From Glandiceps talaboti (lineage: Eukaryota > Hemichordata > Enteropneusta > Spengelidae): a stretch of 64,000 nucleotides of DNA. Numbering within the stretch: the first letter of the stretch is position 1; each line of letters opens with the position of its first letter. The notes below the pieces were generated by a model that made no database searches, was not told the DNA's origin, and saw only the letters and a list, made by a program, of their open reading frames with translations. Both the position numbers and the translations under genes were made by a program. This document shows positions 39,754 to 51,835 of the stretch, piece by piece. The stretch spans positions 13,071,408-13,135,407 of the forward strand of contig NC_135550.1 of NCBI RefSeq assembly GCF_964340395.1, written 5' to 3'.

Positions 39754-39785
39754 CATGGACCCTCCACAAAGGTGGAGTGTCTATG
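39754..39785. mobile_element. Micro-palindrome A2 (32 bp), TSD RTCAAAC
   Basis: CATGGACCCTCCAC-aaag-GTGGAGTGTCTATG, with ATCAAAC to the left (39747-39753) and GTCAAAC to the right (39786-39792), six of seven bases identical. Confidence 0.7.
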
Positions 39786-40039
39786 GTCAAACAAATGACA
39801 GGTCGCAGAAACTATGGTCATGGAAGTATGAACGTCGTTTATACTTCTACGCCGTGACATACAATGAGCGCAGTGCCATGATTGACCGGATTATTCAGTG
39901 TCGATAATCCCAGTTAATATAATCCCAAAGGCAAACTTGTTTTATTTACCACCTTGCCAAGCAACACAGGGTGGTGGCGAGGCGAAGTTGTAATGTACTG
40001 TCGCTTTGATATTCACGATTTTGGAAAGGAAATAGATAA

Positions 40040-40939
40040 CATCGGGTTTGATCTTGAGAGTAAATAAGAAGAAAAGAAGAGTTAATTTGAAATCAGTGAT
40101 AAACGAGTTGTCTATTTTTAAGAAACTAAATATAAGGAAAGCTATGGGTCCTGATAACATATGTGGTAGGTTACTGAATGTCTATGCATCGCAGTTAGCT
40201 AGTGTTTCCAGTAGATTGTTCAATTGGTCGTACAATGATCATACGATATCAACCATTTGGAAAACATCTACCATCTGTCCGGTCCCTAAAAACTTCCAAG
40301 GCATCGTCCTGTAGCACTGACTTCCATTGTGATGAAATGCTTCGAGCGTATTTTACTTTGTCAAAACCCACAAAAACATTCACACCTTGACCCATACCAA
40401 TTTACATATTAAAGTAATAGAGGTACTGATAATGCAACTCTCACATTACTTCACGATGCGTATACACATCTTGAAAAACCAAGTTCATTTGTAAGACTAT
40501 TGGTTATTGATTTTTCATCAGTCGTTAACAGACGTCAACCAAACATGATGGCTCATAAACTTAGTTATTTAAACGTTAACCCCAAACTCATCCTCTGGAT
40601 AATGGATTTTCTTGTCAACCTTTCCCAGTTTGTTCGCTACCAAAAATTAAATTCAGCCTTCCATTCAACATTTAGGGGTGCCCCACAGAGCACGATACTC
40701 TCACACAAACTATTTACACTTTACACAAATGACTGCTCATCAGGTACCGATACAAATCCACTTATCAAATATTCCGATAACTCTGCATTAGTTGACCTGT
40801 CAAATTCTGACCGTACTTATTTGGATGAAGTTGATAGGTTTGTTACTTGGTGAAAACTACTTGGACGAAAGGTCGACTTCAGGAAGAACCCTAAAGTAGT
40901 GCCCGACCTTTTTATTGACAATGTTAAAGTTGAACAGGT

Positions 40940-41024
<85 letters not shown>

Positions 41025-41625
41025 CAGTCTTGACACAGATTTCATTAACAAGAAATGTCAATCTAGAGTTTACTGTCTACAACAATTGAGGGGCCTAAAA
41101 TTTTGTAAATGCCAAGGTATTACAGACATTCTATCGGATTTTTGAGTCGGTTTAACATTTTCTTTTTTGTGCTGGTTTGGTAGTCTTGGGACTAGCTACA
41201 AGAGTGTCTTGAACAAAATTGTAAATGTGTTTAGTAAAGTATTGAGTGAAAAGCAGACTAATTTGAATGAAATGTTTACATCTCGTGTACAAAACAAAGC
41301 TGGGAAAATGGTAAATGGCAAAGGCCACATTATGTCCCAACACTTTGAACTCCTGCCATCAGGGAGACGATTTCGTGTCCCTAAATTCAGAACAGTCAGA
41401 ACCAAATCAAGTTTTGTGCCCACTTCAACTAAATTTTAAACCAAACTAAATAATTCTATTTCAAAGACATCTGCTCTGCATTCCAGATTGGAAGAACAGC
41501 GTTTTTATTGTCTTTTTTAAGTTGATGACCATTTCTGGCAAGACTTCACTCACAATTTTCGCGATTTTACTGATTTTTCTTCTTTATTTAAAAGGTTTAG
41601 GGTCGGCACCGGATTTCTAGAATGG
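40040..41625 (+). pseudogene. CR1/Jockey-group LINE reverse transcriptase with 3' end, inactivated
   Basis: Plus-strand fragments run in order through the polymerase: IRKAMGPDNICGRLLNVYA (40130), WKTSTICPVPK (40258), LTSIVMKCFERI (40317), LVIDFSSVVNRRQ (40503), the palm region RGAPQSTILSHKLFTLYTND (40673), a degraded active site (KYSDNSALVDL where YADD-like residues are expected), VDFRKNPKVVPDLFIDNVKV (40873), FSFLCWFGSL (41160) and ELLPSGRRFRVPKFRTVRT (41349). Stops, frame changes and a (TA)n tract break it. The sequence after 41465 is the 3' end shared with 6530 and 44875. No endonuclease domain is present. Confidence 0.92.
40942..41020. repeat. (TA)n microsatellite inside LINE coding sequence
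   Basis: About 39 TA units lie between the VKVEQV codons and the LDTDFINKKCQSR codons of the LINE, so the tract arose or was inserted after the LINE. Confidence 0.95.
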
Positions 41626-41693
41626 AAGCGTTTGGGGAGTTATGTGTGATTTATTAGTTGAGAAAGGTTCAAAGACAATAAATATCGCCGGAA

Positions 41694-41734
41694 GGTGGCA
41701 CTTGCCGTTCCAGTGAGGAACGACTAGTGCCACC
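41694..41734. repeat. 41-bp hairpin
   Basis: GGTGGCACTTGCCGTTCC-agtga-GGAACGACTAGTGCCACC, two mismatches in 18 pairs. It is similar in size to the micro-palindromes, but the flanks (CCGGAA and ACGGTA) do not form a clear 7-bp duplication, so I keep it separate. Confidence 0.65.
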
Positions 41735-41873
41735 ACGGTAGTACTCGACAATTCGATGGACCACGGCCAAGTCCGCCATTCACAATTTTCAAATCACTTG
41801 AAATAAAGCAATCTGGCAAAACTCGCCCATGTGCATTTACAATCTTGTCGCAACTAATTCTAGTAGGTAAAAC

Positions 41874-41897
41874 CATAGACCCTCCACCCTGTCTATG
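41874..41897. mobile_element. Micro-palindrome A3 (24 bp), TSD GTAAAAC
   Basis: CATAGAC-cctccaccct-GTCTATG is flanked by a perfect GTAAAAC duplication (41867-41873 and 41898-41904). It is the shortest family-A copy; only the terminal 7-bp arms remain paired. Confidence 0.78.
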
Positions 41898-41904
41898 GTA
41901 AAAC

Positions 41905-43660
41905 CTAGTCGCATTCATAACTTTCATCGAGGGTAAGGTAATTTTAGTCATCAACTTCTATAAAGTCCAAAATGAAATGATAAAACATGTACATTTTGGA
42001 AATTATCCCATGTATAATGCCAGATTATAAAGTGACAAAGAGTGGTTCATCTGAGTGGAATAGCTTAACCTCTTGACGATTTATAAACAATGGGAAATAG
42101 GCAGCTATCTCGATGTTCATTTTAACCTATTTTCATATGTACCCAGAGAATATGTTCAGAACTGGTATCCAAATTACCAAGATCACGTTTTTCATATTTA
42201 CTGATATGCCGCTTTAGTTATGGCCGGTTTTGTGAGATGTTTTGCATGCACAATGTAAACCACAGACAAGGCATGTAAACTTCTACTTGCAAACCCGTCT
42301 ATTTCAGGCTTGGCCTCTTACCACTCTTGGAGGAATTGTACTGACTCCTCCAAGACCACGTCTGACATAGTGGCCCGAAACCCATAGTCTATCGCGAGTA
42401 TATTGTCTACCCTTCAAGAGACACACATTCTCTGCCAGTCACCCTTTTAAAAATACGCTTGTTAAACGTCTGCTCCTGGAGTTAAATTTGGTTCAACTCA
42501 TGAGCAAAATATGTATACGTGACTCCGGGCCCCTTTCAGACAACCCGAATTTTCACGCACGCCCCAATTCGTTTTTCCCGTGACAACAATTTTCTCCTGA
42601 GCCTCCCCCTACCCTAATCTAGTTCCTGACGACCGTGTTCCAATTTTACACTACATCTTTACATATTACGTATAGTCAAAGTCATTACTCTCGTTGCCGG
42701 TGTGTTGGCAATTATATATATATATATATATATATAATATCCATAATCACAACATATTTCCTGCTCAAAGAAGAACTGTTTCAGCTTATTCCATTTCGAT
42801 ATAAACAGAGTCCAGGGATAAAATACCCATGTACTACTCCTTATATTACTGGCTAGGTAATGTCAACCGTAAAATAATCCAAGCACCAGCGTCCCTAAAA
42901 TCCGTGAAACAGTGTCGATATTACAGTACTTTGCTGACACTTACTACTTTCTGTAACTGGTGTATATTTGTGATATCATGGTAAATATGCTTGGAATTTA
43001 TGGCCTAACAAACCAGACATTACGTAGACTTGAATATTGAATCAAGAAAATCAAAAACAAAAACAAGGCCATGGCCATGGCCGGTCAGGTACTGATATTA
43101 GTACTTTAGACATCAGTGGGGGTCACACTTGGTCATTGAAACTATATTGACCGACCAAAATTCTAAACATCACGGATAAATAATTTCATATCGAAATGTA
43201 TGTACGGAGATTCAGGTTTTTAGACCACGTGGCTTTGACATGACATCATCAGCTAAATTTGCAATAGGAAAGTAACGTAAAACATGGATGTATCTAGTAG
43301 GGAGCAAAGTCCGCATGTCTGTATGGATGTTTGAAGATTTACTATCGGTATATGGGAGGCATAGAGGGAGATATTTGAATAGCGTTATTTAACGTTACAT
43401 AATTCATAACTGACTACTAAACTACCGTCAAGAGGGTTGTTTTTGCTTCCATTTATCTGTATTAAGTTTTTTAAATGCAGTGATGGTGACTGCCAATGCC
43501 GATAGTGAAAATATGGCCCGCACATTCTGAAGATTTTTGTATCATACAAGTTCAATGTTGTAGCTGAGAATGTGATTTATATTTATAACTCAGTAGAATG
43601 GGTACCGGTACTGATGCGAGGGATGTGAACCAACCTTTGTGTTGCGTGCTTTTTAATATC
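41905..43660. other. No gene; one dispersed repeat at 42458-42545
   Basis: 42458-42545 is copy 2 of the repeat at 36872. A short (TA)n lies at 42713-42735, and a GGCCATGGCCATGGCC palindrome at 43066. Nothing else is supported. Confidence 0.5.
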
Positions 43661-43661
43661 A

Positions 43662-43663
<2 letters not shown>

Positions 43664-43710
<47 letters not shown>

Positions 43711-43729
43711 GTTTGTTTGTTTGTTTGTA
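43664..43729. repeat. (GT)n then (TTTG)n microsatellite
   Basis: About 22 GT units followed by about five TTTG units. Confidence 0.96.
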
Positions 43730-44380
43730 ATGTAGATTCGTCATTGATATACTGCTACTAGATCAGACCGTGGGTTATACTTCCATGATCAGAACATGAC
43801 CAGACACAACTCTCCACGGCACCATTTTGGTTTTGCAACTTTGATTACTTTGTTTTGAATAGCTTTTGTCAAGTTCTTGACTTTCCTGATATGACAATAA
43901 AGCAAGGGCGGCGAAATATTATTATAGTAGTCCTTCAAAAAACAAGACAATTTTGAAACTTTTAGTGGAAAATGTTAGTGAAGACACAGTTTACCCGCAT
44001 AAATTAACTAACAAAAGACAAAAGAAATGTACACATGGTTCATTTTCTAGGTGTCGACCTCATGAATATGCACCAAGATTTAGAACCGAGTCAGCTTTAA
44101 ATACGTTCACACCTCCAAATCCGGTCTGGACAATATTGTCTGGGCTTAGTCACCCTTTTATGCGGACTACAGAGCGGCCCTGGTGCGGACTATTTCTGCC
44201 ACCGATTAATGCCTGAAAGTGAAGGGAAAGAAAGGAGAGTGGCATATGCTGAGGTTGTGTACAACCAGCAACCCATAACATTTTAGCAATCTACAGTTCT
44301 ACCTCAGTATGGCTATTAGCCATGCTAGGTAGTTACTATAATGATTAATATAATGGTTGTCTTGGTAAAAGTTGTCGACC
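43730..44380. other. No recognised gene
   Basis: The 87-codon plus frame at 43953-44216 has no recognisable domain. Confidence 0.4.
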
Positions 44381-44416
44381 CCCCCCCCAAAAAAAAAAAA
44401 AAAAAAAAAAAAAAAA
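44381..44416. repeat. C-run followed by poly(A)
   Basis: Nine C then about 27 A. This may be a retroelement tail, but no body was identified. Confidence 0.7.
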
Positions 44417-44616
44417 GATCAACAAAACATTCTATGATATTGAAAGCGCTTCTGGCATGTAATTCCATAGAACAGTTTCCTGTAGGGAATGGCAGCGATT
44501 TCATTCAAACTCAAAGACAGAGATGTTGCTAACCACCGTGAACAGCCATAAAAAATTGTATGTGAATGAGTATGACTCTGAGATCCCGCTAACGGTTTCA
44601 TTGTTGTCGGTCTAAC

Positions 44617-44646
44617 CAGAGACACTGGAGAACTTCACTGTCTATG
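44617..44646. mobile_element. Micro-palindrome A5 (30 bp), decayed
   Basis: CAGAGACACTGGAG...TTCACTGTCTATG with GTCTAAC on the left (44610-44616) and ATCTAAT on the right (44647-44653), five of seven identical. It is an older-looking copy of family A. Confidence 0.5.
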
Positions 44647-44874
44647 ATCTAATCGTATTGCTCAGTGTGAAAACTGTACAAAGCGTTACTATTTTGGCGT
44701 TGTATTTTCGCACATTTTTGGTTCACAAGGGTCCAATAATTTAAGCTTGAGTTAGGAAATAGGCCTGTTAAAAAAATTGTGTTGTTCCGATTAGGCCAAG
44801 TAATAGAATAGGTGGGGTAGATAGATTTATTTTATTTCATTTTATCATATATTTGTTTTCATGTGCGAGTGTCC

Positions 44875-45135
44875 AATTCTGGTTTTCCATTTTTTCCAAA
44901 TGGTCTCTGTGTTATTGGCTTCTTTCCATTAGATGTACAACCATTACAGATTGGAGGAACAGTTTTATATTGTCTTTTTAAGTTGATGTCAGTTTCTGCA
45001 TCCACTATGTCTCGTGAGACTTCACAATTGTTGCGATTTTGTTATTTTTTCAAGAACACGTAAAAAAGTTAAGGGTCGGCAGTGAAAAACTAGGTGGGTC
45101 GGGTAACAGAAACCAAACAGTTATTTTTTAGGCCT
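44875..45135 (+). mobile_element. LINE 3' end fragment
   Basis: ACAGATTGGAGGAACAGTTT, GTCTTTTTAAGTTGATG, GACTTCACAATTGTTGCGAT and GGGTCGGCAGTGAAAAACTA match the sequence downstream of the LINE polymerase at 41465-41625 and the minus copy at 6530-6720. It is 5'-truncated and non-coding. Confidence 0.65.
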
Positions 45136-45699
45136 AAGGCATAACGTAGCATATAAATCTACCCAACCTGCGCGAGCAAGATCTGCATCGGTCAATGTAA
45201 TATTTACATGGTCTATTACAATTTGATAAAGTGTACCATTGTATATGCTTGTGCGAGACGTAAAAAAACATCATGCCGTCTAATTGTATGAAACGATTTA
45301 GTCACTATGGTTTTGAAGTCAGTGAGATAATGTTTGTGAAGTACCCGGTATCGTGATGTTATCGCTTGTATAGAAAAACCATCACTGAGGCAATTGAAAT
45401 ATCTCACTTTTATCATCATTCATTTTTTAAAGTCTTCAATCGTGCCAATTAAAAATATCGATACTGCAGTCATTTATGTGACTTTTTTCCCAAAAATGTT
45501 TATCGTGCATCTCGATTATATTTTTTTTCGTTTTCGTAACATCTTTTTTTTTTAATTGTGCCAAAAGTAGTAGCTACCACATATAGAACAGTGGAAAAAT
45601 ACAGAATGAGACTCAGAAATGTAAAATCATTTACTTCAATGTCCAAAATGCGGACATCAGAAAATGATGCATGCACGTTGTGATGGACTCGTGATTAGC

Positions 45700-45850
45700 T
45701 CTAGTCCAGATGCCAATTAGTATCTAACTAAACCATAGACAGTAGAGAGGGTCCTCTCTATTTTCTATGACTAAACCAAGTTTAGTGAGTGGAGGTGTAA
45801 ATGGTAACGATACTGTTTAGGAACACGGTGATAGGAACTAGACGAGATTA
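45700..45850 (+). repeat. Dispersed repeat, occupied copy
   Basis: This is the counterpart of 38435-38800. CTAGTCCAGATGCCAATTAG and TCTAACTAAAC precede the micro-palindrome; ACTAAACCAAGTTTAG and GTGAGTGGAGGTGTAAATGG follow it. Confidence 0.7.
45734..45769. mobile_element. Micro-palindrome A4 (36 bp), TSD ACTAAAC, with empty site
   Basis: CATAGACAGTAGAGAGG-gt-CCTCTCTATTTTCTATG is flanked by a perfect ACTAAAC duplication (45727-45733 and 45770-45776). The related repeat at 38435 has a single ACTAAAC and no insert. This is the direct signature of an insertion. Confidence 0.85.
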
Positions 45851-47844
45851 GCACTGACAACACACGCTCCGCGAACTCCAGCAAAGAGGCCTGGTGGGGT
45901 ATATAGAGACTTGTCAGAGTTGTCGGAGCTACTGTGCATGTACATATAAGTTCCACGTATTCTCAATTTTTTTTTGTGCTGGATAGAAAACAGTCAGTAT
46001 AGTCCTTGTGTTCTCCAGTGTATAGCTGATGGATTGGATAGTGAGAGTCATGATATGTGTGATACATTGTAGTTTATACACCAGAACTGAATTTTAGACT
46101 GATCCCGTCGGCATCTTCAGAGAAAGCATCAAGCGGGTACCACAATAAACTGAAAACGTAACGACTATAAGCATAACTATAAGTTTTAATTTACATGGAA
46201 CTACGGTCATATTTGATAAGCTTATCCCCCACTTCCACATATGGTCTCATACCCCTTGGTCAGCGAACAGTCAATCATGTTCATGTCCGGACATACGAGT
46301 TATAAATGGGGCGGTCATATGGGTTAAGTTAGGGTGGAATATAATATATGGAAAAAGTCTGATTGATACTGGCTGTGATGGGTAGTAGAGCATTTTTTAA
46401 TTGTCAAAAACAGGGTTGGGGGCCGAATGATATGATTCAAAACGTCATGATTTTCTGGTATATCTTTGTTGTCATGTTGTGTGTCCAGTTGAGGATGGTT
46501 GTCTTTGACTGGCAAGTTAAGCTACAACAGTAAGTGACTGACTTTGAAAGCAAAGAAAGTGGAAGAACATTGGTGTTAGTTAAAAAACTATTGTTATTAA
46601 AGATAAACAAGTAAACACAGCAAAACAATTGAGAGTCGGTACGGAAAGGAACAGATGACCACAGGAAGGTGTTCAGCTGTTCTTCATTGTTCTTTGCAAT
46701 TTGACGACCGGGCGAGGCCTTGAGTAAGTCCAGAAGTTCGAGCAGTCAGTACGTCGCCATTGATAAGGCCGAATGTTTTTGGCAGTATATTAGGTTGTCA
46801 TTGAGTAGCTAGCTGTTTATTAGTCTATCAGCTAGCCCTCGGATGTTCTTCCGATAAAATACGACACACAGCCGAACAACGCTATCGAGGATGGAACATC
46901 CGTGTTCGGGCAAGCCCTCACATGCGAACTTCGTTCGCTTATAAGTTATAGTTATAGCATCGAAAGAAAGCCCGAACGTCTAACAGCAAGACTAGCTGTT
47001 TATCAGTAAGCTTAAGTCTCGACAAACGTTTGTAGTCGTTTACGTGTGAGCCATTCACTGGTAATGACTGACATTTTTTCCCTACTTGGTCGCAACCTCA
47101 CCTACAAATTAATTGTATATGGTATTAATTGTATTAACTGTCATACTCTACTGCTTTTCTACCACTAAGACTGTGCCCTGGCGTAAGGACAAGCAATGTG
47201 CATTGTCAAAAGTGATTCTCACGTGACCCCTTCACAGGTGGCAAGAAATGAACAGAAATCAATAAACCCATACCTTGATTGACATTACCCACTATACAAA
47301 GAAGAAGTTGAAATAATTGAACTTGAAATGCCTTTTCTAGTGCAGGCCGATAATGTAGGACAAAGAGGACGTAGTGCTGTTACTTTCTACTACGCAAAAA
47401 CCACAGACAACTAACACAACAACACTGTAATACTTATGCCGGTAGGATTTAAATAGATTGCTGTGTGAAAATTTCAGCTAATGACCAATTTGCACTTCAG
47501 TAAAATTGGTATCGCTGAAACGCGATACAAAAAATACAAATAATACCTCTACCTATTGGTTTTGTTAAAAACAGAATGTCATCTTTGCATGGAAGGTGGT
47601 ATGTCGGCAACTTAAAGCTAAAAAAATGACAATATAAAACGAAGTGAGGGCAGTTAACAATCACCACATTGTAAGTGTCAAAGGGATGACACCTTCCTAT
47701 AACCCCCACCTTGCTTGCTACGAAGTTCACAACCTTGTAGATAATCTTTGAAGTTTCGCAGTTGTACTTCTAAGAGGGTGAGGGACTGGTATGTGAGTAA
47801 TGGTCAACAATAGCAACACAGATTCAAAACTGATAACTTTGAAT
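45851..47844. other. No recognisable gene
   Basis: Short frames on both strands show no domain. A CTAGCTGTTTAT(T/C)AGT block occurs twice in the same orientation (about 46808 and 46991). Confidence 0.45.
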
Positions 47845-47867
47845 ATTCGAGGTAGCCTACCTCCATT
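47845..47867. mobile_element. Micro-palindrome C1 (~23 bp)
   Basis: ATTCGAGGTAGCCTACCTCCATT, an inverted repeat around GGTAG-c-CTACC, flanked by TTTGAAT (47838-47844) and TTTGAAC (47868-47874), six of seven identical. It lies 11 bp from C2. Confidence 0.5.
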
Positions 47868-47878
47868 TTTGAACAAAC

Positions 47879-47919
47879 CATGGAGGTAGGAACATTAACA
47901 CGTCTTTTCTACCTCCATG
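47879..47919. mobile_element. Micro-palindrome C2 (41 bp), TSD AACAAAC
   Basis: CATGGAGGTAG...CTACCTCCATG, an 11-bp perfect terminal inverted repeat, flanked by AACAAAC on each side (47872-47878 and 47920-47926). The match could be read as 7-9 bp because the flanking bases agree with the element ends. Confidence 0.75.
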
Positions 47920-47929
47920 AACAAACCGA

Positions 47930-49680
47930 TGTGTCTTTAATGGGCAACCGTCCTTGAATCATCAACTATACACTCACAGTCGCAGTTTTCAAACAGACTT
48001 TATTTGATTTTCGGATACCGGCTCAGCGAACAACCCTCGCTGTTTTCTTCGGATATATTGTCATGCTCAGGCATTCGTACAAAAGATTCAACACTAATGT
48101 TGTGGTATATCGGTTTTGCGAGAACTAATATCGGCGATCACATACTAGTAGTTGTCAGTGTTTTCGCTAAAGCAAAATACACGGAGATGGTTCAAAATCA
48201 CTTGACTATCATTTCACTCTTATTTAAATCTACAAATATCTCATTAATATTTTCTCCCAGCTTACTTCAAACTATATGACATTTTCCATGAAAAAAAGGT
48301 GCGTATCTGGAGCAAAGAAGTGTTTCAGATATCAGAGTGTTCACGTTTGCGTGACCAAGACATAGACTGGCAAGCGGCGCCATGAATTGTGATCGAATCC
48401 CAGGGTCGGATCGGCAGTAGATCAGTGTTCATGATAATTCATTTGCGTGTTCAATTACTAAGTCATCGATGTAGGGTTATAAATTCAGTGACTACACCAT
48501 CAACAAAGTTACTTCTTACTATAAATCCTGTTGAAAAAGACCCTAGGAAAATGTCTAAGCAACAATGACGGGTGTTACTTTTTTGCAGTGTTTATCCAAG
48601 TAGTAATCGTCGAATAACGTGACCCTGGCTGAAAACTGCGACAGTGAATGTACCATAAATTCCCAAAACAGACTGACCAGAACAGATATATTGACACAAA
48701 AAAGTGTGCAAATTTACATCTTGTGACATGTTTGGTTGGGGTCACCTCCATCGGCTAATGGTCGAAATCGTCATTGTAAAATATTTTTAATTACCCTCAA
48801 CTACAAATCAGCGTATCATTGACGATCATTTCAATCGTAAGTGTTTAGAACTGATTCAGAAGTAAAACGTAGAATTATTAATGACAATGGTATGCAAAGT
48901 TTTGTTGTTTAACAATCATCAGCGATTTGGCATGTTTGCACAAACCACAGATACTTGTTAGTGCATACACTTTTGATACTTCTATTCTATAAGGTAAAGG
49001 CTAAATTTAAAAAGACATGATCCCAGTATTAACTTGTTTGTTGCGGCTATATTTCCTAAGTGAGGTGTGCCAAAGAAAGTTTTCCCATGATACTTTGCGC
49101 CAGTGCGACTTTTTGACATTGTACGTTCGACGTTCCCAATGAGTAAATGAAATTGTATCGAGAAGTCTATTCATATTTGTTTATGACAGCAAGATATTTT
49201 CAATTTTCTGTTTTGGTCATTTTTGGGGTCAAAAACTGTCATTTGTTTTGTAAATAAAAGAATTCAAAGTAAAAATGAATGACAGCCGCAAAACTAATCG
49301 AGTGAATGGGCTGACATTTGGTGTGCAGGTATGTTAGAGTATCTGGATGAAGAATTCTTCAAGAAAATTTGAAGATGACATTGATATGCAAATACGTCTA
49401 AAACGTGCTGTGTAGTATCATATTATAGCCATGTTATTTTACAATACTCGTGAGAAAGTAGAATTTATTGGTGAAGTAAAGTTGCTCATACACCTAAGAA
49501 AATTTGACTACACTTGAATACATAATGAGCAAATGAAATGATCACAACAATCACATATCTTTGTAATATTATGACTATACAAGATCTAATACAGGGACGA
49601 ATGGGGTACTTATCAAATAATGCCCTCCGTAACTCAGAAATAAATGTAGATGCGCTGTACCATGCAGTTACGATCAGCGG
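47930..49680. other. No recognisable gene
   Basis: No motif-bearing frame. A GATCGAATCCC match to a B-box at 48392 has no tRNA context. Confidence 0.45.
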
Positions 49681-49688
49681 TTTTGAAC

Positions 49689-49739
49689 TATGGAGGTAGG
49701 AAGGAAGGAGGTAGGAAGGATTATAGTCCTACCACCATT
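49689..49739. mobile_element. Micro-palindrome C3 (~51 bp)
   Basis: TATGGAGGTAGGAAGG...AGTCCTACCACCATT with an internal AGGAAGG duplication, flanked by TTTGAAC (49682-49688) and TCTGAAC (49740-49746), six of seven identical. Confidence 0.55.
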
Positions 49740-49746
49740 TCTGAAC

Positions 49747-51298
49747 AAAATCGTTGTCCTTGAATTGGAATGGTATGCTTTTAATACAAAATTTGCACAA
49801 AAATATGTTCTTGCTTTCAAAAGTTTTAGAATTAACACCATGATTTCACCGTCGCCCATACTGAGGTTTTCCTGCATCTATTGCTATGGATTTTGTTGGT
49901 GGGACTTTGCTGTACTGTATGAACACTTGTTCAGACTCATGCCAATAAAACACAATTGCAAAAAAAACGTAAAGACACGAAGTATCGTTTTGCACAACGT
50001 TCGGCTTGAAGCAGGCTTGAAGGGTAACCATGCATGACAGTTAATAGATGTTTAGAGCCCCATTCACACCTAAAACAAAAAGCGATTCTAGTCTGTTCCT
50101 ATTATAGTGGTCTGAGGTTCAGATCAAAGTGCCACATTCATCCACAACATAAAATCATAGACCCTAGACGACTGGCGTACCCAGTTAAATCCGATACACA
50201 GTTTGTAAAAGTCAGTTTTAAACCATAATTACTACACATCTTTATCTTCTCGGCAAGAACATGCAGTTCTGTAATCCAACGTGAGGACCTCTCACCAACT
50301 TTCAGATCACTTCACATTGGGAACGTTGGTGAGAGTTCTACTAATATAATTCTGACTGAGGCAAAAAATATAGCCTTTCCGAGTTAAAATCCGAGGTTTA
50401 AATCCTGATATCTGAAAATTCCTAATCAACCCAGATTACATTGAATAAAAAAATAAGTCTAACCAACAATTTATGATTGTTCAGTCCCGAAACTTGCTAT
50501 TATCCATACACTGTATACAAAGCTAAATACACGGTGATTGGTGTATCGCACTCCTTGAATGAGTGAGTCGGAAAAAAAATAGGTAGACTCACTTGTCATA
50601 AATCGATTTATAAATCCACAACGGCACTGTGACAACTAAAGCAGTACCTTTACAGAACATTTTCCTTTAGAAGTAGGCTAAAACAATACTGAACGACAGG
50701 CAGTCCAAGGTATGCAAAACCATAAGCGAGCGCGTACTCACGATGCTAGATTAACACACTATTTTACCTGTACATTGCAGACGCACAGTAAAAAGACCAG
50801 TTTTCAACATTAATGCAGGAAATACAAAGCTAACAATTTAAAATTGTATAAAATGTAAGAAAACAAAAAACAGGCGACAGTCAGAGCATGCAGGCATGAA
50901 CTTCGATTTACAATACCATTATTATGTTCTTGCATTTTGGGGCTAATGAAGTCATAGAGACTTGAGTGGGCAAGTTTCATCACAGTTAGTATAATCAATG
51001 GCACCGTGATAATTCTGACTTTCACTTGAAACTGGACCAGAACCGTCTAGGTCGGACGAGTCGTCATCATCATCAATTCAACGGCGACGCCACCAAATAT
51101 ACACCGTGAATTCATCTTCGGTCGCATCGATTTGAACAATCATGTCTGTCATTGTTGTCCTCTTTGACTAACATCGAATGTATTTATCATTGTAGAATGT
51201 AGACCTTTACGCTGTTTGACCGACTATTGAAGTATAACCCACATAGGTGATATTTCATTGACCTACATGGAAATGCTTGTAAATACTTTTTGCAAGTA
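49747..51298. other. No recognisable gene
   Basis: A half-copy of the B palindrome (AGTGGTCTGAGGT, 50107) is present. The 115-codon frame at 49690-50037 begins inside micro-palindrome C3 and has no domain. Confidence 0.45.
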
Positions 51299-51305
51299 GT
51301 AGTAG

Positions 51306-51337
51306 CTCAGACCACTCTAGTATTTTAGTGGTCTGAG
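51306..51337. mobile_element. Micro-palindrome B2 (32 bp), TSD GTAGTAG
   Basis: CTCAGACCACT-ctagtatttt-AGTGGTCTGAG, perfect 11-bp arms, with GTAGTAG at 51299-51305 and 51338-51344. The flanks are low-complexity, so the duplication alone would be weak. The match to B1 strengthens it. Confidence 0.65.
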
Positions 51338-51563
51338 GTAGTAGTAAGAATTTTTGCTAACGTTTACATGCTAGCGTAGTTGTACATGTACGTATACATG
51401 TCAGTTCGTATATATGTACATGTCAACTGACATGTACATTAAATGTAGCTCTCATCATATCATACATGTGTGTAACCCTTTTCTTCTGCACCCTCCCCCT
51501 CCGCCTTCATGTGGTCAAACACAGACAACTAACTAACTAACTAGTGTACACGCCTTGAATCAC

Positions 51564-51835
51564 ATGCAAGCAAGATAGATTTGAATATTCATTTGTTTAC
51601 TGCCCGGTTATCGGGGTGAACTCATGAATATATTCTGAACTAAATGCAAATGTATTCAAATCACTTCCGACTCGCAATCTGAACTATTTTTCAGATCGAG
51701 TATAATCCGATTAGACAGGCGCTAATGGGAAAGTACAGAAACGTCCACCTCATCAGCATAAAAGTACAGAATTGAACTCAATCTGAACTATAGTACGGAA
51801 AATGACGTATTCTGTACTAAAATCTCTACTAGTGT
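51564..51835 (-). repeat. 272-bp interspersed repeat, copy 2
   Basis: Near-identical inverted copy of 31874-32145, 19.4 kb away. Flanking sequences differ, which defines the unit at TGCAAGCA and CTAGTGT. Confidence 0.8.

Noticed and set aside
46085-46140. Minus-strand CTGAAGATGCCGACGGGATC, similar to Penelope tails
   Set aside because: No GAAA core follows at the right distance and no homologous copy is seen in the window; too weak to call.
48392-48402. GATCGAATCCC, close to a tRNA B-box
   Set aside because: No acceptor or anticodon stem pairs around it, and the nearest A-box-like text is too close.
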